DNA of 64,000 bases. Origin: Geodermatophilus siccatus. Lineage in GTDB: Bacteria > Actinomycetota > Actinomycetes > Mycobacteriales > Geodermatophilaceae. Of the stretch, positions 29,164 through 36,784 are shown piece after piece; the stretch's first letter is position 1, and each line of letters starts with the position of its first letter. The DNA is taken from positions 186,001-250,000 of the forward strand of contig NZ_FNHE01000002.1 in assembly GCF_900103785.1 (NCBI RefSeq). Direction: 5' to 3'. Under the pieces are notes generated by a model, which saw nothing but the letters and a program-made list of their open reading frames with translations, searched no databases and was not told the origin of the DNA. The translations under genes were made by a program, and so were the position numbers.

Positions 29164-29586
29164 TCAGCCGGCGGCGCGCTCGGAGACCCAGAGCTTGTCG
29201 AGCCGGCCGGTCGACCGCACCAGGTCCTGCAGGGAACGCTCCAACTCGGCCTTGGTGTGCCGCTCGCCCAGCAGGGTCTGCACGTCCTCGATCGCGCAGC
29301 GCAGCTGGTACAGCCGGTCCTGCAGCCCGTCGAGCTCCGCGCGGGTGACCAGCACGACGTCACCGGACAGGCCCGCCTTAGCCGTCGCGGAACGCTGCTC
29401 GTAGGCCCGCTGCCGGCAGGCCTGACCGCAGTACTGGCGCGGGCGCCCGACCGACCCCTGCTGCGGCAGCACCCGGCGACACCAGCCGCACCGGCGCTCG
29501 CTGCCACTCCCCCTCCGCGGGCTGGGCAGCCCGGTCTCGGTCGTTGCCTCCTCGTCGATCGTCCGGATCGTGTCTCGCTCTGCCAC
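29164..29586 (-). CDS. Zinc-finger-like hypothetical protein with coiled-coil C-terminus
   Basis: The 140-residue protein contains CGWC followed by RRYCGQACRQ-like RQYCGQACRQRAYEQR, a probable zinc-binding pair found in small actinobacterial proteins. A helical, charged segment follows (AELDGLQDRLYQLRCAIEDVQTLLGERHTKAELERSLQDLV), probably a coiled coil. Its function is unknown, with nucleic-acid binding a guess. GTG 29586 is preferred over the longer frame from 29616 because TACGGT (29599-29594, - strand) lies 7 bases upstream of it, as in other leaderless genes here. Confidence 0.65.
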   Translation of the reverse strand: MAERDTIRTIDEEATTETGLPSPRRGSGSERRCGWCRRVLPQQGSVGRPRQYCGQACRQRAYEQRSATAKAGLSGDVVLVTRAELDGLQDRLYQLRCAIEDVQTLLGERHTKAELERSLQDLVRSTGRLDKLWVSERAAG

Positions 29587-29728
29587 GCTGCGCACCGTAG
29601 ACGCCGCCACCGACACAAACCGCGGAACACGCCCGGTCCGCGCCTGCGGGAAGCCGGTCGGGGCGGGACGGACCGGTCCTCGGCGGCACGTGCGACCAGG
29701 CCCCGACCGGCGCGTGGACCAGCGGCGT

Positions 29729-29734
29729 TAGCGT
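29729..29734 (+). promoter_or_regulatory. -10 element, leaderless start of GDPD gene
   Basis: TAGCGT lies 6 bases before GTG 29741. Confidence 0.55.
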
Positions 29735-29740
29735 GTCGGC

Positions 29741-30517
29741 GTGGGCTCGGTCCGGTACGCGTTCCTCGACGGACCCACCCCCATCGCGATGGCCCACCGG
29801 GGCGGGGCGATCGAGCACCTGGAGAACACGCTGCCGGCCTTCGAGGCCTGCGTGGCGATGGGGTACCAGTACCTGGAGACCGACGTCCGGGTCACCGCCG
29901 ACGGCGTGCCGATCGTGTTCCACGACCCGACCCTCGACCGCGTCACCGACCGCACCGGACGCGTCGACCAGCTGAGGTGGGCGGAGCTGGCACCCGCCCG
30001 GATCGGGGGGCGCGAGCCGATCCTCCGGCTCGAGGAGCTGCTCGGCGCCTGGCCCGACGTGCGGTTCAACCTCGACATCAAGGCACCGGGCGTCGTCGCC
30101 CCGCTGGCCCGCACCGTCCGCCGGCTGCGCGCCGAGGACCGCATCTGCCTGGGCTCGTTCTCCGACGCCCGCGTCGCCGCGGCCCGCCGGGTGTTCGGGC
30201 CCTCGGTGTGCACCTCGCTCGGCCCGCGCGGGGTGGCGGCGCTGCGGCTGTCCTCCTACTCCCCCCGCGCCGCCGGGCTGGTGCGCATCCCCGCCGGCTG
30301 CGCGCAGGTGCCGCTGCAGCTGGGTGGCCGGGCGCTGGTCGACGAGCGCTTCATCGCCGCGGCGCACGCCCGCGGGCTGCAGGTGCACGTCTGGACGGTG
30401 GACACCCAGGAGGAGGCCGCGGCCGTCCTCGACCTCGGCGTGGACGGCGTGATGACCGACCGCCCGGCGATGCTCCGGGCCCTGCTGGAGCGCCGCGGCC
30501 AGTGGGTGCCGCGGTGA
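29741..30517 (+). CDS. Glycerophosphodiester phosphodiesterase
   Basis: The 258-residue TIM-barrel enzyme cleaves glycerophosphodiesters to glycerol-3-phosphate and an alcohol. The signature MAHRGGAIEHLENTLPAFEACVAMGYQYLETDVRVTADGVPIVFHDPTLDRVTDRTG is complete, with catalytic histidines and metal-binding Glu and Asp. The barrel end QVHVWTVDTQEEAAAVLDLGVDGVMTDRP is also typical. There is no signal peptide, so it is cytoplasmic. The GTG start is set by a -10 box 6 bases upstream. Confidence 0.93.
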   Translation: MGSVRYAFLDGPTPIAMAHRGGAIEHLENTLPAFEACVAMGYQYLETDVRVTADGVPIVFHDPTLDRVTDRTGRVDQLRWAELAPARIGGREPILRLEELLGAWPDVRFNLDIKAPGVVAPLARTVRRLRAEDRICLGSFSDARVAAARRVFGPSVCTSLGPRGVAALRLSSYSPRAAGLVRIPAGCAQVPLQLGGRALVDERFIAAAHARGLQVHVWTVDTQEEAAAVLDLGVDGVMTDRPAMLRALLERRGQWVPR

Positions 30518-30642
30518 GCGGGATCCGGGCCGAGTGGTGGGACGGTGCGCCGCGGGCGGCCGACCGCGGCGTCGTCCCCGCGACATCCCGGCGTGACCAG
30601 CCCGTGCTGGACCACCTCGATCACGGCTGACACCCTGCGGCC

Positions 30643-31995
30643 GTGACGACCGCCGCCGCCACCGGGCCGACCAGCCCCGCCGCCGACCGCGCGCTGCGCC
30701 GCGAGCGGTTCGGCTGGTACTCCTACGACTGGGCGATGTCGGTGTTCAACACCAGCGTCACCACGGTCTTCCTCGGCCCGTACCTGACGTCGGTCGCCGA
30801 GGAGGCGGCCGGGCCCGACGGGCGGCTGGGCTTCCTGGGCCTGTCCATCCCGCCGGGCAGCTGGTTCTCCTACGTGCTGTCGGCGTCGGTGCTCCTGCAG
30901 GTCCTGGTGCTGCCGCTGACCGGCGCCGTGGCCGACCGGACCGGCCGCAAGCGGGAGCTCCTGGCCGGCTCCGCCGCGCTGGGCGCGCTGGCCACCACGG
31001 CCCTCTACTTCGTCGCCGACGGCCGTTACCTGCTCGGCGCCGTCCTGTTCGTCCTGGCCAACATCAGCTTCGGCGCGGCCACCGTCGTCTACTACTCGTG
31101 GCTGCCGGACCTGGCCGCGCCGGACGAGCGGGACGCCGTCTCCAGCCGCGGGTGGGCGTTCGGCTACGTCGGCGGTGCGCTGCTGCTCGGCGTCCACCTG
31201 GGGCTGGTGCTCGGCGCGCCGTCCCTGGGGCTGACCACCGGCGAGGCGGTGCGGATCTGCCTGGCCACGGCCGGCCTGTGGTGGGGCGCGTTCACCGTCT
31301 TCACGGTGTCCCGGCTGCGCAACCGGCCGGTGCGCGAGGCCGCCGGCCGGCCGCGCAGCGGCTTCCGCCAGCTGGCGACGACGGTGCGCGAGATGCGGGC
31401 CTTCCCGCTGACGCTGTGGTTCCTGGGCGCGTACCTGCTGTTCAACGACGGCGTCCAGACCGTCATCTCGCTGTCGGCCACCTACGCCACCGAGGAGCTC
31501 GGCCTGGAGCAGTCGGTGCTCACCGGCGCGATCCTCATGGTCCAGGTGGTGGCCATCGCCGGCGCGCTGGGCCTGGGCCGGCTGGCCGCCCGGTACGGGG
31601 CCAAGCGGACCGTCCTGGGCGCCCTGGGGGCGTGGATCGGCGTGCTGGTCGTCGCCTACTTCCTCCAGGCCGGCGCGGTCGGGCAGTTCTACGCCCTGGC
31701 CGCGGTCATCGGGCTGGTGCAGGGCGGCACGCAGGCGCTGTCCCGGTCGCTGTTCAGCCAGCTCATCCCGGCGGGCAAGGAGGCCGAGTACTACGGCTTC
31801 TACGAGATCAGCGACCGCGGCACCAGCTGGCTGGGGCCGCTGGCGTTCGGCCTGACCTACCAGCTGACCGGGTCCTACCGGCTGGCCATCGTCAGCCTCG
31901 TCGTCTTCTTCGTGGCCGGCTTCGTCGCGCTGGCCGCGCTGCCCGTCCGCCGCGCGGTGGTCGCGGCGGGCAACACCCCACCGGAGCGTTTGTGA
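30643..31995 (+). CDS. MFS transporter of the UMF1/Atg22-like family
   Basis: The 450-residue membrane protein has about 12 helices and the UMF1 hallmark RERFGWYSYDWAMSVFNTSVTTVFLGPYLTSVAEEAAG at its start. An MFS loop ADRTGRKRELLAGSAALG and AVIGLVQGGTQALSRSLFSQLIPAGKEAEYYGFYEIS also match. The substrate is unknown; eukaryotic relatives export amino acids from vacuoles. GTG 30643 sits 6 bases after CACCCT, a weak leaderless -10. Confidence 0.88.
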   Translation: MTTAAATGPTSPAADRALRRERFGWYSYDWAMSVFNTSVTTVFLGPYLTSVAEEAAGPDGRLGFLGLSIPPGSWFSYVLSASVLLQVLVLPLTGAVADRTGRKRELLAGSAALGALATTALYFVADGRYLLGAVLFVLANISFGAATVVYYSWLPDLAAPDERDAVSSRGWAFGYVGGALLLGVHLGLVLGAPSLGLTTGEAVRICLATAGLWWGAFTVFTVSRLRNRPVREAAGRPRSGFRQLATTVREMRAFPLTLWFLGAYLLFNDGVQTVISLSATYATEELGLEQSVLTGAILMVQVVAIAGALGLGRLAARYGAKRTVLGALGAWIGVLVVAYFLQAGAVGQFYALAAVIGLVQGGTQALSRSLFSQLIPAGKEAEYYGFYEISDRGTSWLGPLAFGLTYQLTGSYRLAIVSLVVFFVAGFVALAALPVRRAVVAAGNTPPERL

Positions 31996-32073
31996 CCAGG
32001 CCGGCGAGGTCACGGACGAGCGGAGCACCCCGTGGCGCAGGACCGACGAGCGCCGGCGAGGAGATCCTGTGAC
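31992..32073 (+). repeat. Intergenic 82-base repeat, copy 2
   Basis: Gap-free match to 2184-2265, with 19 identical bases GACGAGCGCCGGCGAGGAG at 32045-32063. In this copy GGCGAGGAG also serves as the likely ribosome site for thymidine kinase. Confidence 0.6.
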
Positions 32074-32800
32074 ACCCCTGACCGACACGGACGGCGCACC
32101 GCTGCTGTCCGCCGTCCCCGCCGCCGGCGACCGCCGCCGCCACCCGGCGCCGGCGCACCTGCGCTTCTTCCACGGGCCGATGGACTGCGGCAAGTCCACG
32201 CTGGCCCTGCAGGTCGACCACAACCAGAGCCGGCAGGGACGGCGGGGTCTGCTGCTGACCCAGGGGGACCGCTCCGCGCAGCCGCAGATCAGCTCCCGGG
32301 TGGGGCTGTGCCGCGAGGCGCTGGAGGTGGCGGCGGGCACCGACCTGCGGCTGCTGGTGCGCGCCTCCTGGGCGGCGGGCGACCGGGTGGACTACCTGAT
32401 CGTCGACGAGGCGCAGTTCCTCACCGCCGCGCAGGTCGACCAGCTCGCCGAGCTCGTCGACGAGTCGCACGTCGACGTCTACGCCTTCGGGCTCACCACC
32501 GACTTCCGGGCGCGGCTGTTCCCCGGCACCCAGCGGCTGCTCGAGGTCGCCGACGACGTCCAGCGCATCCAGGTCGAGGTGCTGTGCTGGTGCGGGCTGC
32601 CCGGGCTGCTCAACGCCCGGGTGGTGGACGGCGAGATGGTCCGCGAGGGCGAGACCGTCGTCGTCGCCGACACCGCGCCCACCCCGGCGCCGGACGAGCG
32701 GGACGCCGACGTGCACTACCAGGTGCTCTGCCGGCGCCACCACGTGCTGGGCCAGCTGGGCCCGACGGCGGCCGGCCCCGGGCAGCTGGCGCTGCGCTGA
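32069..32800 (+). CDS. tdk: Thymidine kinase (TK1-type)
   Basis: The 243-residue enzyme phosphorylates thymidine for salvage. It has the P-loop FFHGPMDCGKSTLAL, the Walker B-like segment VDYLIVDEAQFL, the lasso region with RIQVEVLCWCGLPGLLNARVVDG, and a second cysteine near the end (VLCRRHH) for the zinc site. The protein starts with a 30-residue disordered tail. GTG 32069 is chosen because GAGGAG lies 9 bases upstream within the 82-base repeat. Confidence 0.92.
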   Translation: MTPLTDTDGAPLLSAVPAAGDRRRHPAPAHLRFFHGPMDCGKSTLALQVDHNQSRQGRRGLLLTQGDRSAQPQISSRVGLCREALEVAAGTDLRLLVRASWAAGDRVDYLIVDEAQFLTAAQVDQLAELVDESHVDVYAFGLTTDFRARLFPGTQRLLEVADDVQRIQVEVLCWCGLPGLLNARVVDGEMVREGETVVVADTAPTPAPDERDADVHYQVLCRRHHVLGQLGPTAAGPGQLALR

Positions 32801-32880
32801 GGGCCCGGCGACCGGCCGGGACTCCCCCGGAAGGGGGTGGTCCAGCGTCCCACTACCACCCCATGCGATGATTCGGGACC

Positions 32881-32894
32881 GATTCCGCGGAATC
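32881..32894. promoter_or_regulatory. Perfect 14-base palindrome before rbpA
   Basis: GATTCCGCGGAATC is self-complementary and overlaps the -35 part of the proposed sigma-R promoter, so it may be an operator. Confidence 0.45.
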
Positions 32895-32914
32895 TCTCCG
32901 CGAACTCTGTCGTT
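32889..32914 (+). promoter_or_regulatory. Sigma-R-like promoter of rbpA
   Basis: GGAAT (32889-32893) is followed after exactly 18 bases by GTT (32912-32914), matching the GGGAAT-N18-GTT sigma-R pattern. In Streptomyces rbpA is a known sigma-R target. The transcript would have a leader of about 80 bases. Confidence 0.6.
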
Positions 32915-33003
32915 GGTCCACGTGATCCCGCCGCGCAGTGGGTAGACCCCTGCTGCGACGGTGAGTCTGGACCGACACCACCAGCACGAGAGGACGGTGT
33001 GCC

Positions 33004-33348
33004 ATGGGCGAGCGTTCCCTGCGGGGCAGCCGACTGGGCAGCGTGAGCTACGAGACCGAACGGAACACCGCGCCGATCGAGCGGCAGTACGCGGAGTACC
33101 GGTGCCCGTCGGGTCACCTGTTCACCGTGCCCTTCGCGGACGACGCCGAGCTCCCCGACACCTGGGAGTGCAAGTTCGACGGCTCGGCCGCCAAGCTGGT
33201 CGGTGGCACCGAGCCCGCGCCCAAGAAGGTCAAGCCCCCGCGGACGCACTGGGACATGCTCCTGGAGCGCCGTTCGGTGGAGGACCTCGAGGAGGTCCTG
33301 GCCGAGCGCCTCGAGGTGCTCCGCGGTCGGCGGACCCGCGCCAGCTGA
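33004..33348 (+). CDS. rbpA: RNA polymerase-binding protein RbpA
   Basis: The 114-residue actinobacterial transcription factor binds the principal sigma factor and stabilises open complexes. It starts MGERSLRGSRLGSVSYETERN, followed by the core domain with YRCPSGHLFTVPFADDAELPDTWECKFDG (one Cys in each half; zinc site reduced). It ends with the basic linker and sigma-interacting helix THWDMLLERRSVEDLEEVLAERLEVLRGRR. The ATG has GAGAGGA upstream. A long hairpin lies 22 bases after the stop. Confidence 0.97.
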   Translation: MGERSLRGSRLGSVSYETERNTAPIERQYAEYRCPSGHLFTVPFADDAELPDTWECKFDGSAAKLVGGTEPAPKKVKPPRTHWDMLLERRSVEDLEEVLAERLEVLRGRRTRAS

Positions 33349-33370
33349 CACCGTCGCACGACGGCAGGCG

Positions 33371-33402
33371 ACGGCCCCGGTGGGATCCCCCACCGGGGCC
33401 GT
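33371..33402 (+). terminator. Terminator hairpin after rbpA
   Basis: ACGGCCCCGGTGGG pairs perfectly with CCCACCGGGGCCGT across a 4-base ATCC loop. The T-tract is short (GTTCC), as is usual at this GC content. Confidence 0.75.
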
Positions 33403-33569
33403 TCCGCGTTCCGGGCCCGGAGCGCAGGTCCGCCGGTCCCAGCCCCCCTCAGGAGTTGGTCATGGGCTCGGTGCAGGTGACGCGCGCGGACGTGCCGAGC
33501 GGGCCAACCCCAACGCCATGATCGTCTCGACGTCGGCGCCCGGGGCAGCGACGTCGGGAGCCGGACCGG

Positions 33570-34091
33570 TCACGGGCGGTCGTCGCGCACCGGCTCGTCC
33601 CGCACGACCTCGCCCTCGATGACCAGCGGCCGCCCGAACCCGGACGCGTGCGCCCCCGAACCGAACGGACCGCCGAGGGGCCCCTCCGCGCGGGCGCTGC
33701 GCACCCGCACCGGACCGCGCAGCGCGACCGGCAGCCGGGCGGCCACCGTGCGGCCCAGCAGCCCGCGGACGAGGAAGCGCGTCGGCGGCAGCAGGCACAG
33801 CAGCCCCACGACGTCCCCGAGGAACCCGGGCAGCACCATCAGCAGCCCGCCGACGGCGATCAGCCCGGCGTCCCCCAGGGCCCGCCCCGGTGCCCGCCGC
33901 TCGCGGGCCCGTTCCCGCAGCTCGGCCAGCGCCCGGGTGCCCTGGCGGGCCAGCAGCACCCAGCCCAGGGCGGTCGTGGCCAGGGTGGCCAGCACCGTCC
34001 ACCCCACGCCGATCCACGAGGCGACCAGGACGAGGACGACGACCTCGGCCAGCGCCCACAGCCCCACCAGCACGCGCACGCGGTGTCCCAC
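33570..34091 (-). CDS. FxsA-family membrane protein
   Basis: The 173-residue protein has FxsA topology: two N-terminal helices (VLVGLWALAEVVVLVLVASWIGVGWTVLATLATTALGWVLL), then an arginine-rich loop. The conserved GRALGDAGLIAVGGLLMVLPGFLGDVVGLLCLLPPTRFLVR follows. E. coli FxsA was named for suppressing T7 phage exclusion by F; the role in actinobacteria is unknown. GTG 34091 has GGAG four bases upstream. It is the last of three - strand genes with Ppm1 and Lnt. Confidence 0.88.
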   Translation of the reverse strand: MGHRVRVLVGLWALAEVVVLVLVASWIGVGWTVLATLATTALGWVLLARQGTRALAELRERARERRAPGRALGDAGLIAVGGLLMVLPGFLGDVVGLLCLLPPTRFLVRGLLGRTVAARLPVALRGPVRVRSARAEGPLGGPFGSGAHASGFGRPLVIEGEVVRDEPVRDDRP

Positions 34092-34133
34092 GGTTCTCCT
34101 CTCGCCCGCACGCGCCGGCGGCCCCAGGTCCGC

Positions 34134-34922
34134 CTACCGGACCCCGCTCGACCGCCCGCCGTCGCGGGCTCGTCGCGGCACGGGGCGGCGGACCCGGCCC
34201 GGCAGCCGGTCGGCCAGCCGGTCCTGCAGGCCCCACCAGGTGACCCGTACCAACGCCTCCTGAACGATCGAGCGGCTCATCTTGCTCCGCCCGAACGTGC
34301 GTTCGGTGAAGGTGATCGGCACCTCGACCACGCGGGCGCCGGCGCGGACCGCCCGCCACGCCCAGTCGACCTGGAAGCAGTAGCCCTGGCTGGCGACGTC
34401 GTCGAAGGGCAGCCGGTCGACCAGCTCGCCGCGCACCGCCCGGAAACCGCCGGTGGCGTCGGCCAGGGGCAGCCGCAGCGACCAGCGGGTCCACAGGTTG
34501 CCCGCGCGGGAGAGCAGCAGCCGGTGCAGCGGCCAGTCCTCCACCCGCCCGCCGGGCACGTACCGCGAGCCCAGCACCAGGTCGGCGTCCTCGAGCGCGG
34601 CCAGCAGGTCGGGCAGCTGCTCGGGGTGGTGCGAGCCGTCGGCGTCCATCTCGACCAGCACGTCGTAGCCGCGCGCGCGGCCCCAGCGGAAGCCGGCGAC
34701 GTAGGCCGGGCCGAGGCCGGACTTGGTGGTCCGCCGCAGCACGTGCACCCGCGGGTCGAGCGCGGCCAGCTTCTCGGCCAGCTCGCCGGTGCCGTCGGGC
34801 GAGCCGTCGTCCACCACGAGGGCGTGCGCCTCCGGGAGGGCCGCGTGCAGCCGCTCCAGGATCGGCTCGATGTTCTCCACCTCGTCGTAGGTGGGGACGA
34901 CGACCAGCACGCGCGCGCTCAC
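34134..34922 (-). CDS. ppm1: Polyprenol-phosphate mannose synthase (GT2)
   Basis: The 262-residue enzyme makes polyprenyl-phosphate mannose, the donor for extracytoplasmic mannosylation. It shows VLVVVPTYDEVENIEPILERL, LVVDDGSPDGTGELAEKL, the DxD-like VEMDADGSHHPEQLPDLL and ITFTERTFGRSKMS. GTG 34922 overlaps the lnt stop (GTGA), so the two are coupled. In M. tuberculosis these two activities are one fused protein; here they are separate. The longer frame to 35006 is just an overlap with lnt. Confidence 0.93.
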   Translation of the reverse strand: MSARVLVVVPTYDEVENIEPILERLHAALPEAHALVVDDGSPDGTGELAEKLAALDPRVHVLRRTTKSGLGPAYVAGFRWGRARGYDVLVEMDADGSHHPEQLPDLLAALEDADLVLGSRYVPGGRVEDWPLHRLLLSRAGNLWTRWSLRLPLADATGGFRAVRGELVDRLPFDDVASQGYCFQVDWAWRAVRAGARVVEVPITFTERTFGRSKMSRSIVQEALVRVTWWGLQDRLADRLPGRVRRPVPRRARDGGRSSGVR

Positions 34923-36625
34923 GCCGTCCCTCTCCGCAGCCGGCGGCGCAGCGCGGGCGTGGCGACCGCGAGCACCGCCCCGGCGCCCAGCGCGCTCAGC
35001 AGCCACTCCGGGCCGGCGCCCAGCCGCTCGGCGAGGGTGGTGGAGTCGCGCTGCGCGACCTCCTCGACGAACACCGCCGGCTCGAACAGCCCCGAGGCGG
35101 CGGCCAGGGAGCCGTCGGGGGCGATGACCGCCGAGATGCCGCTGGTGGAGGCCAGGGCGACCGAGCGGCCGAACTCGACCGCCCGGACGCGGGCGGCCGC
35201 GACCTGCTGCTCGCTCTCGGCGGTGTAGCCGAAGGTGGCGTTGTTGGTCTGGACGACGATCATCCCGGCGCCGGCGGAGACGGCGTCGTGCACCAGGCCG
35301 TCGTAGACCACCTCGAAGCAGATGACGTCGGCGATCCGGGCGCCGCCCACCTCCAGCAGGCCGACCTCGTCGCCGGCAGCGAAGTCGCGGCGGACCAGGT
35401 CGACCTTGTCGCTGAACAGCCGGAAGAAGTCGCGGAAGGGGATGTACTCGGCGAACGGGACCGGGTGGCGCTTGACGTAGGTGTCGCCCGGCCCGGTCCC
35501 CGGGGCCCAGACGATCGCGGTGTTGCTGATGAACGCACCCGGGCCGCTGACGACGGCGCCCACCAGGACCGGCGCGCCGATGGCGTCCGCGGCGCGGCTG
35601 ATCTCACGGGCGGCGTCGGGGTTGCGGTACGGGTCGATGTCGGAGCTGTTCTCCGGCCAGACGACGAGGTCGGGCTGCGGCTGCTCGCCGGCCGCGACCG
35701 CCTCGGCCAGGGCGATCGTCCGGCCCACGTGGTTGTCCAGCACCGCCCGGCGGCGCTCGTTGAACTCCAGGCCCGGCTTCGGGACGTCGCCCTGCACGAC
35801 CGCGACAGTCCGGGTCGGCCCGCCGGCGGTGAGCGAGGAGCCGGGCAGCGGCAGCCAGGCCAGCCCGCCCAGCGCCGGGACGGCCAGCGCGCCCAGGGCG
35901 GTGAGCGCCGCGGCGCGCCGTCCCCCGGCGCCCAGCCGCAGGACGGCGGCGGCCAGCAGCGTGCCGGTGAGCGCGATGGCGAACCCGACCAGGGGCACCC
36001 CGCCGTAGGCGGCGAGCGCCAGGAACGGCCCCTCGGTCTGGCTCAGGCCCAGCCGGCCCCAGGGGAAGCCGCCGAACGGGAACCGGCCGCGCAGCGCCTC
36101 CTGGGCCACCCAGAGAGCCGCCGCCCACAGCGGCCACAGCGGCAGCCGCGACGTGGCGGCCGTCGCCGCGCCGAGCAGGGCGACGGAGGCGGCCTGCGAG
36201 ATGGCGAGTGCGAGCCACGGCAGCGCGCCGACGACGATGCCGCTCCACGACAGCAGCGGCACGAAGAACGCCAGGCCGGCGACCAGGCCCAGCCAGGCGC
36301 CGGTGCGGGCGCGCTGCCCGTGGACGGCCAGGGCCAGGGCGGCCGGGCCCAGCGGTGCCAGCAGCGGCAGCGAGGAGCCGGGGAAGGCGAGCAGGAGCAG
36401 TCCCCCGGCGGCGGCCGCCAGCAGCGTCCGCCCTGCCAGCTGCCCACCCACCCAGCGCCGCCGGGACCCACCCGCGGAGCTCGTACCCGAGGACCCGGCG
36501 GGCCGCTCGAGGGTGCCGGTCGGCGTCGCTGACGGCACCCGTGCCTCCCGTGGACCCGTGCGGCCGGGAGCCTCCGGTCGCTGACCTGCCCCGAGCCGGT
36601 CGGACGGGGTCGCGGCCTCCAGCAT
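34919..36625 (-). CDS. lnt: Apolipoprotein N-acyltransferase
   Basis: Lnt adds the third acyl chain to lipoproteins at the outer face of the membrane. The 568-residue protein has a disordered N-terminus of about 60 residues, about seven helices, then a nitrilase domain with the Glu-Lys-Cys triad: Glu in VVWPENSSD, Lys in YVKRHPVPFAEYIPFRDFF, Cys in IADVICFEVVYDG. A final helix anchors the C-terminus. A split lnt-ppm1 order is common in actinobacteria. It has its own ATG upstream of a 159-base gap. Confidence 0.93.
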   Translation of the reverse strand: MLEAATPSDRLGAGQRPEAPGRTGPREARVPSATPTGTLERPAGSSGTSSAGGSRRRWVGGQLAGRTLLAAAAGGLLLLAFPGSSLPLLAPLGPAALALAVHGQRARTGAWLGLVAGLAFFVPLLSWSGIVVGALPWLALAISQAASVALLGAATAATSRLPLWPLWAAALWVAQEALRGRFPFGGFPWGRLGLSQTEGPFLALAAYGGVPLVGFAIALTGTLLAAAVLRLGAGGRRAAALTALGALAVPALGGLAWLPLPGSSLTAGGPTRTVAVVQGDVPKPGLEFNERRRAVLDNHVGRTIALAEAVAAGEQPQPDLVVWPENSSDIDPYRNPDAAREISRAADAIGAPVLVGAVVSGPGAFISNTAIVWAPGTGPGDTYVKRHPVPFAEYIPFRDFFRLFSDKVDLVRRDFAAGDEVGLLEVGGARIADVICFEVVYDGLVHDAVSAGAGMIVVQTNNATFGYTAESEQQVAAARVRAVEFGRSVALASTSGISAVIAPDGSLAAASGLFEPAVFVEEVAQRDSTTLAERLGAGPEWLLSALGAGAVLAVATPALRRRLRRGTA

Positions 36626-36784
36626 CCCATCCCGCCGGGGATCGGCGAGGAACCCGTTCCGGGGTCCCCCGTCCGTGCCGTCCCCCGACGGGGGACCGCG
36701 GCGGGTGATTGCAGTCGCTGTAGGGACACTCCGCCGCGGTCCCTGGCCTCGCGGACGGCGGACGGACCGTGAGCCGTCCGTGCC

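Noticed and set aside
34293-34304. LexA-like GAACGTGCGTTC inside ppm1
   Set aside because: It lies in the coding sequence for the conserved ERTFGRSKM motif and is not near a promoter, so it is explained by the protein.
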